64,000 nt of DNA from JAEKNW01 sp963677815 (GCA_963677815.1 OY782499.1:434001-498000), one strand, 5' to 3'; positions 18,542-27,672 are shown, counted from the stretch's first letter. The notes: generated by a model from the letters alone, not told the origin. Made by a program: numbers and translations.

Positions 18542-19093
18542 TTAATTATCTTCAGATAAATCTCTTTTCCTTCTAAATCTACCTTGTCCTGGTGGATGAG
18601 GCATCATTTCATCTCCTTCAGGATGCTCGATAGCTAATTCTCCTGATTTGCTTTCCAGATTGATTTTTTTCATCATCATTTTCACATGATAACCATAAAA
18701 CCTTTCAGCCTCTTCTTTGTTAAGAGTTTTTCTAGTTTCTATCATTTCATTATAGAAAGTTTTACTAATCTCGCTAGTAATTGTTTGAATTTTCTGATTC
18801 ATAACTTCTAATTTCTCATAATCAGGATTTGCACTAGCTAGTTCTTTCATAAAGTTTAATCTTAAATTTCTATTTTTATCATGCAAAGGCTTAATTACCT
18901 GACGATATTTATTATGTATTTCAGGTCTTTGTTGTTTCATTTCTCTGTAATGAATCTCTTTATCATTCTGATCCATATCTTGGATAATTACTCTGTGGGT
19001 AAAAAAGAAATAAGCTAAAGTTGCAATTACAGCTATGTTAAAGGCAGTAACAAGCATAGGGACAATAAAGAAAAGTGCTTTTTTAATCTTCAT
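18542..19093 (-). CDS. Membrane-anchored CpxP/Spy/CnrX-like periplasmic sensor protein
   Basis: The 183-residue protein has one N-terminal membrane helix (about 10-32). A long helical periplasmic domain follows with KPLHDKNRNLRLNF and an LNKEEAERFYGYHVKMMM segment, typical of the LTXXQ/heavy-metal-sensor family. A His/Met/Pro-rich tail (EMMPHPPGQG) ends the protein. It is the third gene after an ECF sigma factor and a putative anti-sigma factor. In CnrYXH-type systems such a protein senses metals or envelope stress and controls the anti-sigma factor; that role is inferred here. Confidence 0.7.
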   Translation of the reverse strand: MKIKKALFFIVPMLVTAFNIAVIATLAYFFFTHRVIIQDMDQNDKEIHYREMKQQRPEIHNKYRQVIKPLHDKNRNLRLNFMKELASANPDYEKLEVMNQKIQTITSEISKTFYNEMIETRKTLNKEEAERFYGYHVKMMMKKINLESKSGELAIEHPEGDEMMPHPPGQGRFRRKRDLSEDN

Positions 19094-19102
19094 AAGCTCT
19101 CC

Positions 19103-19504
19103 TTAATCTCCATAGTAATAATTCATTACATCATCTATTTCTAATGAAGAATATAAGTTAGTATCATTTGGAGAATTCAAAGTATCTTCAGGAGTGATAA
19201 AGACAAAGCTAGTGAATAAAATGCCTAAAAGAAAACTCATCATTGACCCTAACAAGGCTGGGGCATATCTTTTATAAAAAGGTAATGGTTTTACCTGATA
19301 TTTAACAGAATTCAGAACCCTCTTATATATATCTTCAGGTACCAAATCATTACTTACTTTGTTTAGAAGTTTATCTACTTCTTGAAACTTAGTAAATAGT
19401 TTAGCAAAATCTTGATCTTTCTTTATTCTAACTTCTACTTCTTCTTTTTCTGTTATACTAGCCTGACCATCTAAATATCTATTAATTAATTTTTCATCTT
19501 TCAT
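19103..19504 (-). CDS. Putative transmembrane anti-sigma factor
   Basis: The 133-residue protein starts at ATG 19504, preceded by GGGAGGAAGT; the longer GTG start at 19516 would lie on the ribosome-binding site itself. The N-terminal part (LINRYLDGQASITEKEEVEVRI) matches the zinc-finger-less anti-sigma domain region, where YLDGEL-type motifs are common. A single membrane helix follows at about 80-102 with a short periplasmic tail. It lies 23 bp after the ECF sigma gene, the standard arrangement for a cognate regulator. Confidence 0.75.
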   Translation of the reverse strand: MKDEKLINRYLDGQASITEKEEVEVRIKKDQDFAKLFTKFQEVDKLLNKVSNDLVPEDIYKRVLNSVKYQVKPLPFYKRYAPALLGSMMSFLLGILFTSFVFITPEDTLNSPNDTNLYSSLEIDDVMNYYYGD

Positions 19505-19527
19505 ACTTCCTCCCACAAAAGAAGTTT

Positions 19528-20037
19528 TTATAAAATAATTCCCAAATCACTTTGAGCTTTTTTCTCTATTATTTTTCTCAATTTCTTCTTAGCTCTCACT
19601 AAAAGACTTTCTATTGCCTTAATAGTTAAGCCAGTTTCTTGAGCTATTTCTTTATAAGACTTTTTTTGATATATTTTCATTTCTATTAGTAATGACATCT
19701 TTGCTGGCAATTGAGCCATAGCATATTTTATGATGTCTTTGTATAAGTCTTCTTTGTCCTGATTCCCTAAATCAGCAATATTACTAAAATCTAAGTTGGG
19801 AAAAGATATTTCTCTTTTCCTTTTTTTAAGATAGTCTAAGGAGTTATTATGACAAGCTCTGTACAAGTAGGGAGAAACTTTATCTGAATCTACACTTTCC
19901 ATCTTATTATAAAAAGCAAGAAAAACACCCTGTAAAACATCTTCGGCATCTTCCCTTTGTCTTACGAATTTTAGTATATAATTATATAATTTAGGAGTGA
20001 ATTCTTTGACTATATCTTCGAATTTATCTCTACTCAT
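19528..20037 (-). CDS. ECF-type RNA polymerase sigma factor
   Basis: The 169-residue protein has only sigma regions 2 and 4. Region 2 includes YILKFVRQREDAEDVLQGVF (about 20-39). Region 4 has the helix-turn-helix KSYKEIAQETGLTIKAIESL (about 126-145) and VRAKKKLRK. Start ATG follows AGGAGAGA. It heads a three-gene envelope-stress or metal-response operon with a membrane anti-sigma factor and a CpxP-like protein. Confidence 0.93.
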   Translation of the reverse strand: MSRDKFEDIVKEFTPKLYNYILKFVRQREDAEDVLQGVFLAFYNKMESVDSDKVSPYLYRACHNNSLDYLKKRKREISFPNLDFSNIADLGNQDKEDLYKDIIKYAMAQLPAKMSLLIEMKIYQKKSYKEIAQETGLTIKAIESLLVRAKKKLRKIIEKKAQSDLGIIL

Positions 20038-20115
20038 TCTCTCTCCTATTTTATAAGACTATTATACTTCTAATATCCTGCAATTATTTTTGGGAATAAT
20101 TTTCTAATAAGGGAA

Positions 20116-20189
20116 CACCCCCTATATTCCCCCTCATTAAGGGGGATTTTAATTGCACACCTATATTCCCCCTCATTTAGGGGGATTTT
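20116..20189. repeat. Family D short palindromes, two tandem copies
   Basis: Two near-identical units, CACCCCCTATATT and CACACCTATATT, each continue into a palindrome CCCCCTCATTAAGGGGG or CCCCCTCATTTAGGGGG and end in ATTTTAA. They are REP-like stems of about 35 bp placed directly before family A copy A4. Confidence 0.75.
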
Positions 20190-20384
20190 AACCCAGATTG
20201 CGCAATAGAACTTTAGTAATACTTCGCTAAAGCTACGTATCACAGGCGAAGAGTGCAGATTCTTTTAGAAAAATAGCTTACAGAATTTTGACGCATATAA
20301 TATATATATTCGGAGAAATTATGGAAGTTACTTTTGCAGAAGAATATTGTGCTATTCACAAAGGTCTACTGCATTATTTGGGTT
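20190..20384. repeat. Family A palindromic repeat, complete copy A4 with 32-bp insert
   Basis: The ends are AACCCAGATTGCGC and GCATTATTTGGGTT. After CTTTAG the copy carries an extra segment (about 20215-20246) beginning TAATACTTCGCTAAAG and ending CACAGGCG that copies A1 and A5 lack and A7 shares. The element fills most of the gap between the sigma factor and the receiver gene (20038-20500). Confidence 0.88.
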
Positions 20385-20389
20385 TAATT

Positions 20390-20440
20390 GCACCCCTATA
20401 TTCACCCCCTCATTAAGAGGGATTTTAACCATTTGGGTTA
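20390..20440. repeat. Family D unit plus minimal family A end
   Basis: CACCCCTATATTCACCCCC, then TCATTAAGAGGGATTTTAA, is a third D copy with its stem partly mismatched. It is followed by AACCATTTGGGTT, which looks like fused family A termini. Confidence 0.6.
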
Positions 20441-20450
20441 AAGCTATAAT

Positions 20451-20476
20451 AAAGGGCGTATCACCTATACGCCCTT
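20451..20476 (-). terminator. Hairpin terminator of the receiver gene
   Basis: On the reverse strand AAGGGCGTA pairs with TACGCCCTT around TAGGTGA and is followed by TATTATAG, 25 nt after the stop codon at 20501. Confidence 0.65.
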
Positions 20477-20500
20477 AGAAAAAATATTTTACATATTGTC

Positions 20501-21130
20501 TTACTTATCGTCTTTCTTGTCGTCTTCCTCAAACTCGTCTTCAAGTACTTTAGTGTAGCAAGTAGGACATATACTGTGACTAAACTGAGTATCAGTATGT
20601 TCACTAATATAGACTTCTAAATCCTGCCACTGATTTTCCTCAACTCTTACTTTCTTACAATAAGAACATATTGAAATCATTTTTTCTAGATTTCTAAGTC
20701 TATCAAGAGTCTCTTCTAGCTGTTGTCTTTGATATTCTAATTTGAGAGCAGATTTAACTCTTAGCATTAATTCAACATGGTTAAAAGGCTTAGAAATATA
20801 ATCCATTGCTCCTAAATTAAAAGATTTCTTTAAAGGTTTCATTTCATCAGCTAGAGGAAGAGCAGTAATAACAATAACTGGGATATGTTTCCAAGCATTT
20901 CTTTGTTTTACTATTTCAAGAATATCATAACCACTAAGTTCAGGCATCATAATATCCAAGAGAAGTATATCGGGTTTATTCTTTTCCATACTAGTTAAAA
21001 GTTCATTACCATTATTAAGTAGTGTAAGGTTATAGAATCCATGTTGATTCAGAATAGCCTTAATTAAGCGTAAGTTTATCGGGTCATCATCAACAATATA
21101 GATTAGCATGTTTTCTAATTGTTTATCCAT
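20501..21130 (-). CDS. Response regulator: receiver plus C-terminal cysteine-rich module
   Basis: The 209-residue protein has a CheY-like receiver (about 8-128) with acidic residues DDD, phospho-acceptor Asp in LLLDIMMPE, and lysine in SKPF. A helical linker (YQRQQLEETLDRLRNLE) leads to a module with ICSYCKKVR (CxxC) and ICPTCY (CxxC), a probable zinc-binding tail seen in many multi-domain signalling proteins. There is no DNA-binding domain, so output is probably by protein interaction. It is 9 bp downstream of the processing protease gene. Confidence 0.88.
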   Translation of the reverse strand: MDKQLENMLIYIVDDDPINLRLIKAILNQHGFYNLTLLNNGNELLTSMEKNKPDILLLDIMMPELSGYDILEIVKQRNAWKHIPVIVITALPLADEMKPLKKSFNLGAMDYISKPFNHVELMLRVKSALKLEYQRQQLEETLDRLRNLEKMISICSYCKKVRVEENQWQDLEVYISEHTDTQFSHSICPTCYTKVLEDEFEEDDKKDDK

Positions 21131-21139
21131 ATATATCCT

Positions 21140-22894
21140 CTAACTTTTTTGAATGTTACTGTGTTCAAACATTTCTTCTAAAGTATCATATTTATCAAAT
21201 AAGGATTTAGCTTCTTGAAGCTGATTATCCATTTCAATTCTAATCTTATATCCTTCCTGACTTCCAAATTTCTTCTCTATTATCTCACTTGTCAATGTAA
21301 GTTTTATATAATCTTCAGCTTCAGCTAAATCTGCTTTCGATGGATTAGTAAGATCTATAGGATTCGAAAGGGCTGGGTTGATATTTTTATCCTGGTCTTC
21401 AGTCTCATTTTCTTTTGCTTGACTTTCTTTTTCAGCAACAAAGGCAATAAAATCTTTATAAATTTTATTGTTTACTCTGAAATCAAGGTCAACATCATCA
21501 GCATGATCTAGCATATATTCAACTGCATAATCAAAGAATAAGTTCTTTCTTCGAAGTTCTAGTTCAAAACGGGAAAGTGTATCAGCTTGTACTATGATAT
21601 CAGGAGTAACACCACCTCCACCATAGACAGTTCTACCTTTAGCTGTTTTGTAAATATGCTCATGATTGAATTTATCAATATCTTCTTTTTCTTGTTCACT
21701 TACTTTCTTTCCATTAAGTAACTTATCGTTAATAATCTTATGAATACATCGACCAGAATTAATATAGTAATGTGAGGTTGTTATCTTGATTCCTGAACCA
21801 TCTCTTAAAGGGAAAAGTTGTTGTACTGAACCTTTACCAAATGAGGTCTTACCAACCACAAGACCTCTATCATAATCCTGCATAGAACCTGCAAAGATTT
21901 CTGAGGCAGAAGCTGAAGCTTCGTTGATAAGAACAACTATCGGATAATCTGGACGCATAATATCTTTTGTAGTAAAATAATCTTCATTAGCGTATTCTAT
22001 TCTACCTTTTGTATAAACAACTCTTTTACCCTTGCCAATAAATTCATTCACTGTATTAATTGCTTCAGAAAGAAGTCCACCTGGATTAAATCTTAAATCT
22101 ATAATTAAGCCCTTTATTCCCTCTTCCTCAAGGGCATCTAATGATTCACCAAGTTCTTCAGATGTATTAGCATTAAATTGTGACATTCTGATATAACCAA
22201 CATTATTATCCATTTTGAAGCTATAAGGAATACTGTTTATTTTAATAATATCTCTCACAATTTTAAAATCTAAAGGTTCCTTGACACCAGGTCTAATAAC
22301 AGTAATTACAACTTCTGAACCAACTTCACCACGCATTTTTTTAATAGATTGGTCAGTAGTAATACCTGTAATATCCTCCCCATCAACCTTCCAAATCATA
22401 TCGCCGGCCATAATTCCCATACGGTAAGCAGGAGTTCCTTGAATAGGCGATACTACAGTTATATAATCGCCCTTCTTATCTATTTGAATTCCTAAACCAC
22501 CAAATTCACCTTTAGTAGAAGAAGTAAAATTCTTGAAATCATCTGGAGAAAAATAAGTAGTATGAGGGTCTAAACCCTTCAACATACCATTTATAGCATC
22601 TTCCATTAATTTGCCATAATCAACTTCATCAACATAGATTGCATCAAGTCTTTGGATAATAGTTACGATTTTTTCTATTAGTTCAGGCATTGTTGGGGCA
22701 TCATCTTCTGAAGATACTTCCCTATTAGAAGACATTGTCTGACTTGTTTGAATTCCTTCCTCAAGGGCTAGAACATCATCAATAAATTTATCAGAATTTT
22801 CACTAATTGCATTGTTATAAGCGATCAGACTTGTTATCACCCACAGAATTCCAAATACTAATATAATTATCTTGTTTGAATTATTCAGCTTCAT
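21140..22894 (-). CDS. ctpA: C-terminal processing peptidase, S41 family, with PDZ domain
   Basis: This membrane-anchored periplasmic serine protease has an N-terminal hydrophobic helix (KIIILVFGILWVITSLIAY), a PDZ domain (GLGIQIDKKGDYITVVSPI ... GIMAGDMIWKVDGEDI) and the S41 catalytic region with the Ser in SASASEIFAGS and the Lys in GKTSFGKGSVQ. The C-terminal extension is predicted helical. Start codons 22924, 22903 and 22894 are all in frame. I prefer 22894 because it gives a normal signal-anchor and only a short overlap (14 bp) with tmk. Confidence 0.9.
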   Translation of the reverse strand: MKLNNSNKIIILVFGILWVITSLIAYNNAISENSDKFIDDVLALEEGIQTSQTMSSNREVSSEDDAPTMPELIEKIVTIIQRLDAIYVDEVDYGKLMEDAINGMLKGLDPHTTYFSPDDFKNFTSSTKGEFGGLGIQIDKKGDYITVVSPIQGTPAYRMGIMAGDMIWKVDGEDITGITTDQSIKKMRGEVGSEVVITVIRPGVKEPLDFKIVRDIIKINSIPYSFKMDNNVGYIRMSQFNANTSEELGESLDALEEEGIKGLIIDLRFNPGGLLSEAINTVNEFIGKGKRVVYTKGRIEYANEDYFTTKDIMRPDYPIVVLINEASASASEIFAGSMQDYDRGLVVGKTSFGKGSVQQLFPLRDGSGIKITTSHYYINSGRCIHKIINDKLLNGKKVSEQEKEDIDKFNHEHIYKTAKGRTVYGGGGVTPDIIVQADTLSRFELELRRKNLFFDYAVEYMLDHADDVDLDFRVNNKIYKDFIAFVAEKESQAKENETEDQDKNINPALSNPIDLTNPSKADLAEAEDYIKLTLTSEIIEKKFGSQEGYKIRIEMDNQLQEAKSLFDKYDTLEEMFEHSNIQKS

Positions 22895-23519
22895 TTTCAC
22901 CATCCATTTTTCTTTTGATTTCATATCTAATTCTATCTGCTATTATCTCAGGACTTTGCCTTCCGTCAATAACAATATATCTATTACTATATTTTTTTGC
23001 AAGATTTAAAAATTCTTTTCTTACTTTCTGATGAAATTCTTTTGATTCTTGCTCCATTCTATCCTTACCTCTTCCAGCAATTCTTGCTTGACTTTCTTCA
23101 ACAGTTATATCTAATAGAAAAGTTAAATCTGGAGAAGTAGAATAGGTCGAGAAATCTATTAATAAATCAATAAACTTAAAGTCTAAATCTCGAGCAGCCC
23201 CTTGATAAGCAAGGGTTGAATCATAGTAACGGTCACAAATAACATGTTTACCTTCATCAAGAGCAGGAATAATCTTTGTTCCTGTGTGCTGACTTCTACT
23301 TGCCATATAAAGAAGAAGTTCTGTTTCAGGATTCATATCATGATTTTCATTATCTAACAAGATTTCTCTTATCTTTTCAGATATTAACGTTCCACCTGGT
23401 TCTCTAGTTACTATAAAATCTAAATTATTTTCTGTAAAATAATCAGCTAATACTTTTGTTTGGGTACTTTTACCACAGCCCTCTATACCTTCAAAGGTTA
23501 TAAATAAGCCTCTTTTCAT
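22881..23519 (-). CDS. tmk: Thymidylate kinase
   Basis: The 212-residue enzyme phosphorylates dTMP to dTDP. P-loop FEGIEGCGKSTQ (about 8-19), the DRX motif DRYYDSTLAYQGAARD and REPGGT are all present. The lid region (AGRGKDRME) is arginine/lysine-bearing. It overlaps the protease gene downstream by a few codons, so the two are translationally coupled. Confidence 0.95.
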   Translation of the reverse strand: MKRGLFITFEGIEGCGKSTQTKVLADYFTENNLDFIVTREPGGTLISEKIREILLDNENHDMNPETELLLYMASRSQHTGTKIIPALDEGKHVICDRYYDSTLAYQGAARDLDFKFIDLLIDFSTYSTSPDLTFLLDITVEESQARIAGRGKDRMEQESKEFHQKVRKEFLNLAKKYSNRYIVIDGRQSPEIIADRIRYEIKRKMDGENEAE

Positions 23520-23555
23520 ATTTATTCCTATATTTTATTTATATTTACACTTCAC

Positions 23556-23583
23556 AATAACTCTACTGCTCTATCTGGGTTAA
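23556..23583. repeat. Family A left-end fragment at the nadB stop codon
   Basis: On the reverse strand TTTAACCCAGATAGAGC continues to AGTAGAGTT, matching the family A left terminus. The nadB stop codon TAA (23580-23582) lies inside its first bases. Confidence 0.65.
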
Positions 23584-25178
23584 ACAATAGTGTCTTTTTT
23601 AAATTTTACTTCGTCTCTTTCTGGATAATCAATAACATAGTGAGCTCCTCGGCTCTCCTTACGCATTAAGGCAGACTCAACAATAGTCTGAGCAATAATA
23701 GCGATATTCCTAGTTTCAATCACTTCTTTTCTCACAGAATTGTGTTGATAGAAATTATTTATTTCCTTATAGATATTTTCTAGTCTAGAAAGAGCATATT
23801 TTAGCAGTCTTCTTGACCTAATAATCCCAACATAACCCTGCATAATAGTACCAATAATTTCTCTATTATTGGCAATAATTACCCATTCATTTTCATTAAA
23901 CTCACCTAAGTCATGCCATTGACTAAATTCTGGAAAGTTAACTTTTTCTTGAATATCCTTGCAGTTAGCAGCCCTATAAGCTATTACCAAACTCTCCAAA
24001 AGGGAATTTGATGCCAGCCTGTTTGCCCCATGAAGACCTGTACAAGCTACTTCTCCTGCAGCATAAAGCCCTTTAATATCAGTCTGACCATCAATAGAGG
24101 TTAGAATACCCCCACAGAAATAATGAGCTGCTGGAGCAATTGGAATAGCTTCTTTAGTGAAATCAATTCCATATTTTAAACACTTCTTATTTATATAAGG
24201 AAAATGATTCTTAAGCTTTTCAGAATTTATATGAGTGGCATCTAATAGTAAATATTTATCTCCTGATAACTTTAATTCGCGTTCAATTGCTCTTGAAACA
24301 ATATCTCTTGGCGCTAAGCATCCCATAGGATGGTACTTATCCATAAATGTCTGACCATTTTGAAGTTTTAAAACAGCTCCCTCACCTCGCAGGGCTTCAC
24401 TAACTAAAAATGTTTTACCTGTAGGGGAGTAAAATGCAGTTGGATGAAATTGAACAAATTCCATGTTAGCCAATCTTGCCCCTGCCAGCTTTGCCATGGC
24501 CATACCATCGCCAGTAGTTACTGTTGGGTTAGTATTATGTTTATATACTTGACCTGCTCCACCTGTGGCTAACATTGTTTTCTTAGCCCTGAAGATTTCT
24601 ATTTTATTGGTCTGATTGTCCATTATATAGGCTCCCCAGCAGGTAATTTCTGCAATAAATTCATCCAATTGGGGAATATGATGTTGGGTAATTAAATCAA
24701 CAGCCAAATGGTTTTCATAGAGGTCAATTTTATCATTTTTTTTACAGTTGTCTATTAGAGCTTCCATGATTAAATGGCCAGTAGAATCTTTGGCATAAGC
24801 AACTCTTGGCCTTGAATGACCACCTTCCCTAGTTAAGGATAAGTTCTCTAATGAACCAGACCTATAAACATCTTTGGATGTAAATTGTGTTCCTATATCT
24901 ATTAAATATTGGATTAACTTAGGGCCATCTTCAACAATTGTCCTAATAATTTTCTTTTTGCCTAACTCAGCTCCAGCTCTGTAAGTATCATTTATATGAT
25001 CTTCAAAAGAATCTTGTTTATTCAAAACAGCTGCAATTCCACCTTGAGCATAATCAGTATTGCAGTCTCTTAATTTTTTCTTTGTTATAACAGCCACTCT
25101 GCCGTATTTAGATACCTCTAAAGCAAAGACTAAACCGGCTATGCCACTACCAATCACTAAATAATCATAATCTTTCAT
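23580..25178 (-). CDS. nadB: L-aspartate oxidase
   Basis: The 532-residue FAD enzyme oxidises L-aspartate to iminoaspartate, the first step of NAD synthesis; in anaerobes fumarate is the likely electron acceptor. It has the dinucleotide-binding start YDYLVIGSGIAGLVFALE, NTDYAQGGIAA, the catalytic region TREGGHSRPRVAYAKDSTG, and HPTAFYSPTG. The C-terminal helical domain is complete. NadA and NadC are not nearby. The stop codon abuts a repeat fragment. Confidence 0.95.
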   Translation of the reverse strand: MKDYDYLVIGSGIAGLVFALEVSKYGRVAVITKKKLRDCNTDYAQGGIAAVLNKQDSFEDHINDTYRAGAELGKKKIIRTIVEDGPKLIQYLIDIGTQFTSKDVYRSGSLENLSLTREGGHSRPRVAYAKDSTGHLIMEALIDNCKKNDKIDLYENHLAVDLITQHHIPQLDEFIAEITCWGAYIMDNQTNKIEIFRAKKTMLATGGAGQVYKHNTNPTVTTGDGMAMAKLAGARLANMEFVQFHPTAFYSPTGKTFLVSEALRGEGAVLKLQNGQTFMDKYHPMGCLAPRDIVSRAIERELKLSGDKYLLLDATHINSEKLKNHFPYINKKCLKYGIDFTKEAIPIAPAAHYFCGGILTSIDGQTDIKGLYAAGEVACTGLHGANRLASNSLLESLVIAYRAANCKDIQEKVNFPEFSQWHDLGEFNENEWVIIANNREIIGTIMQGYVGIIRSRRLLKYALSRLENIYKEINNFYQHNSVRKEVIETRNIAIIAQTIVESALMRKESRGAHYVIDYPERDEVKFKKDTIV

Positions 25179-25220
25179 TTACGCCTTCTTACATTTCTCA
25201 GGATCTGTTAACCTACAAAA

Positions 25221-25769
25221 TCAATCATCAGTTAATATCTCAGCTAACAAGCTATCCATCTTTTCTCCGTCAACATCTAAATCTAATCTCATAATTAAAG
25301 CATCTTCTTGAGGGCAAGAATAGTAATCCTTCCTTCTTGCAATTTCTTTAAACTCAAATTTCTTATAGAGTTTGATTGCCGGGATGTTTGATTGCCTAAC
25401 TTCTAAATATATGTTTAAACATTCAAACTCAATAGCTTTCTCTATTAGTTTAGTAAGAAGATAAGTACCGAATCCTTTTCCTTGAAATTCTTTACTAACT
25501 CCAATATTCATTATAGAATACTCTCCATAGATTTCCCAAGCTAAGAAAAAACCAACTATTTTTTCCTTATATTCAAGGAGATAATTATGTTTGCAAGATT
25601 TAATTTGACCAGCAATTACTTTGGTAAATAATGATTTGCTTTCTAATTCTTCAAGAAAAACTTCAGCAGTCCATGGGTCTGAAAATAAGTCTTCCTCAAT
25701 AGCTAATATTTGTGAAATATCAGCTTTTTCAATCTCTCTAAGACTTAAATCTTCTTCCTTTATATTCAT
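25221..25769 (-). CDS. rimI: Ribosomal protein S18-alanine N-acetyltransferase-like GNAT enzyme
   Basis: The 182-residue GNAT protein has the RimI pattern: IEEDLFSDPWTAEVF near the N-terminus, acetyl-CoA loop VSKEFQGKGFGTYLL, LEVRQSNIPAIKLYKKFEFKE and RKDYYSCPQEDALIM. RimI acetylates the N-terminus of S18. Length is slightly above the usual 150-160. It lies 42 bp upstream of nadB in the same direction. Confidence 0.88.
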   Translation of the reverse strand: MNIKEEDLSLREIEKADISQILAIEEDLFSDPWTAEVFLEELESKSLFTKVIAGQIKSCKHNYLLEYKEKIVGFFLAWEIYGEYSIMNIGVSKEFQGKGFGTYLLTKLIEKAIEFECLNIYLEVRQSNIPAIKLYKKFEFKEIARRKDYYSCPQEDALIMRLDLDVDGEKMDSLLAEILTDD

Positions 25770-26162
25770 TATTTAGACCTTACTCATAATTTTTATTCTG
25801 TAAAATACCAGTCTAGTTCATTTAATATATTTTTCCTAATTTGTCAATGGGAATAATTGAGGAGGGGTTGAATGGAGAAAATCATTCAACACGAAAGTTA
25901 CATCAAGATTTTCTAAACTATCGCTACAGCGATGAAAAAGATGTTTTAAATTCAAATTAAATTTGCCTTAGATGAATCAATTATAAGTTTAGTTTCACGT
26001 TTCTAAATATTATAGAAAATATCCATAGAATTAAAAAGCTTTTACTTAATTCTTTTGTGATAAAACAGAAAATCTGTGAAAATTCATCAACAAGTACTTT
26101 GAGACCTAGGTTAAAATCGGCTGTAGGTAAGTTCCATGGCAAGTTACAGTTGCAGATTATTT

Positions 26163-26610
26163 TAGGCTTAAGTTAAAGTATGGTGGAAGAAAATTGTTAA
26201 AGACAAATTTTGTCATTAGTGTGATTTTATTCATAATATCCCTGAAAGGGATTCAGAGTGTTGACAAAGTCAACTTCTCTGAGTTTTTGGTCTCTTTTTT
26301 CAAAAAGAGATCGCTAATAGATTTATTCAAACTCGAACAAAATAGTATTTAAATACATTGCAGTGAAGAGTTTGGATAAAGATATAGCGACTTTATACAC
26401 TTCTTCTTTTTTGCATATAAAATCAGTATTTTTATCATATTTTATATTTAAGGGGTTTGTCTACAGCCTGATTAGTAAATTAGCTTGGGGTAAGCACCTA
26501 TAAAGAGCGTCACCCCAGGTATAATAACCAAAACTAAGCTGTAACCCTGTAAGGGTTTAATAGAATGTTTGAAAGTTTATATATAAGTTTTTGGTATACA
26601 TGTTTTTATT
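26163..26610 (+). repeat. Family B repeat B1, interrupted by a 216-bp insert
   Basis: 26163-26253 (GGCTTAAGTTAAAG, GGTGGAAGAAAATT ... CCCTGAAAGGGATT) and 26470-26610 (GATTAGTAAATTAGC ... AACCCTGTAAGGGTTTAATA ... GGTATACATG) together match the reverse complement of 55108-55357. B1 is split at GATT, which is present on both sides of the insert (26250-26253 and 26470-26473). The inserted 26254-26469 has no recognisable ends or coding frame. It is part of a gene-free stretch, 25770-26943, whose remainder shows nothing I can name. Confidence 0.75.
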
Positions 26611-26670
26611 AATCATTAAAAGTGTTTAACTATATATATATCATAACCCCAGTTAGGAAAATGAGACTTA

Positions 26671-26800
26671 TCCTTTCAAGATTATGTCTTATTTAGCTAA
26701 AAAACAAGAAGCAATAGTACATTTTAAGCTGTGTACTATTGTAATACATTATTTAATGAAACATAATGCTAAATATTTTCACCAGACTTGAACTTGAGCC
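26671..26800 (-). repeat. Family C repeat C1
   Basis: On the reverse strand it begins GGCTCAAGTTCAAGTCTGG, contains TTTAGCATTAT, a hairpin CAATAGTAC/GTACTATTG (26706-26742) followed by CTTCTTG, and ends ACATAATCTTGAAAGG. It matches 62379-62507 over its whole length. Confidence 0.75.
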
Positions 26801-26943
26801 TTAAAAAATAGTCTAGGGCATTAAATGGATTAGAACAAAAGCTTATTTAAATTCAGAAAGATTAGTAATAATATCCTAACTCACTACTGTGTAAATCATT
26901 TTGCTGAAATTACTAAAAAAATTAATACAAGAGATCTACTATG

Positions 26944-27414
26944 TTAATATTTCTCTTCATAGTCAAATGATCCATCAAATTTATAAAATTTCCATTTCCC
27001 TGTTTTTTTACCATCTTTGTAAAAACCTTTTAAAGCAATATTTCCATTTTCATGAAAGACATTGAAATCTCCATTTAATACTCCATTTGAATAATATTGT
27101 CTCAAGGACAGCTTTCCATTTTCATAATATTGTAAAAATAATCCGTGCTGTTTATCATACTTCATTTCTGTTATATTGAATGGGGTACCATTTTCATAAT
27201 ATGTATAACATGTTCCATGCAACATTCCATTCACAGTAGTACAGGATAATTTTACATTTCCATTAGAATAGTATTCTTTAATTTGTTTAGTTTCAATTTT
27301 GTTACTATTACTTTTTTTGGTACTATCATTGCTAAATATAGGCGTATCTTCGCATCTCTCAGCTACCCACATAAAAAGAAATATTAGTATTATCATAAAA
27401 ATAAACTGTTTCAT
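26944..27414 (-). CDS. Secreted MORN-repeat (YwqK-like) protein
   Basis: The 156-residue protein has an N-terminal hydrophobic signal or anchor (1-18) and about five repeats of the type YYENGKLSLRQYYSNG, NGDFNVFHENGNIALKG and GKWKFYKFDG, the MORN_2 variant. Such repeats occur in surface and antitoxin-like proteins without an assigned enzymatic role. A related lipoprotein is at 50919-51488. The cysteine near residue 21 does not form a good lipobox. Confidence 0.8.
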   Translation of the reverse strand: MKQFIFMIILIFLFMWVAERCEDTPIFSNDSTKKSNSNKIETKQIKEYYSNGNVKLSCTTVNGMLHGTCYTYYENGTPFNITEMKYDKQHGLFLQYYENGKLSLRQYYSNGVLNGDFNVFHENGNIALKGFYKDGKKTGKWKFYKFDGSFDYEEKY

Positions 27415-27672
27415 AAATAGCTCCTTTCTTTATTATATCTTTTAGAATTTAAAAATAAACAATTATCATTATTATATATTGATATTTTTTTATCCAGTTC
27501 CTAATATAATTAGATGCATAGAAATTTTTAGACCAAATTTTTCTTCCCCTTTGTTTTATCCTATACTTAATTTTCTTTTTTACAGTTAATTTGTCAAATA
27601 ATGCATTCTTCAAAGTATCTGCTTATTTTTTAAGAAAATTTGTTTGCAACTGTAATTTAAATTTAACCATAT

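Noticed and set aside
20116..20428. CRISPR-like spacing of the CCCCCTCAT repeats
   Set aside because: Only three units with irregular spacing and palindromic rather than direct-repeat/spacer structure; no cas genes nearby.
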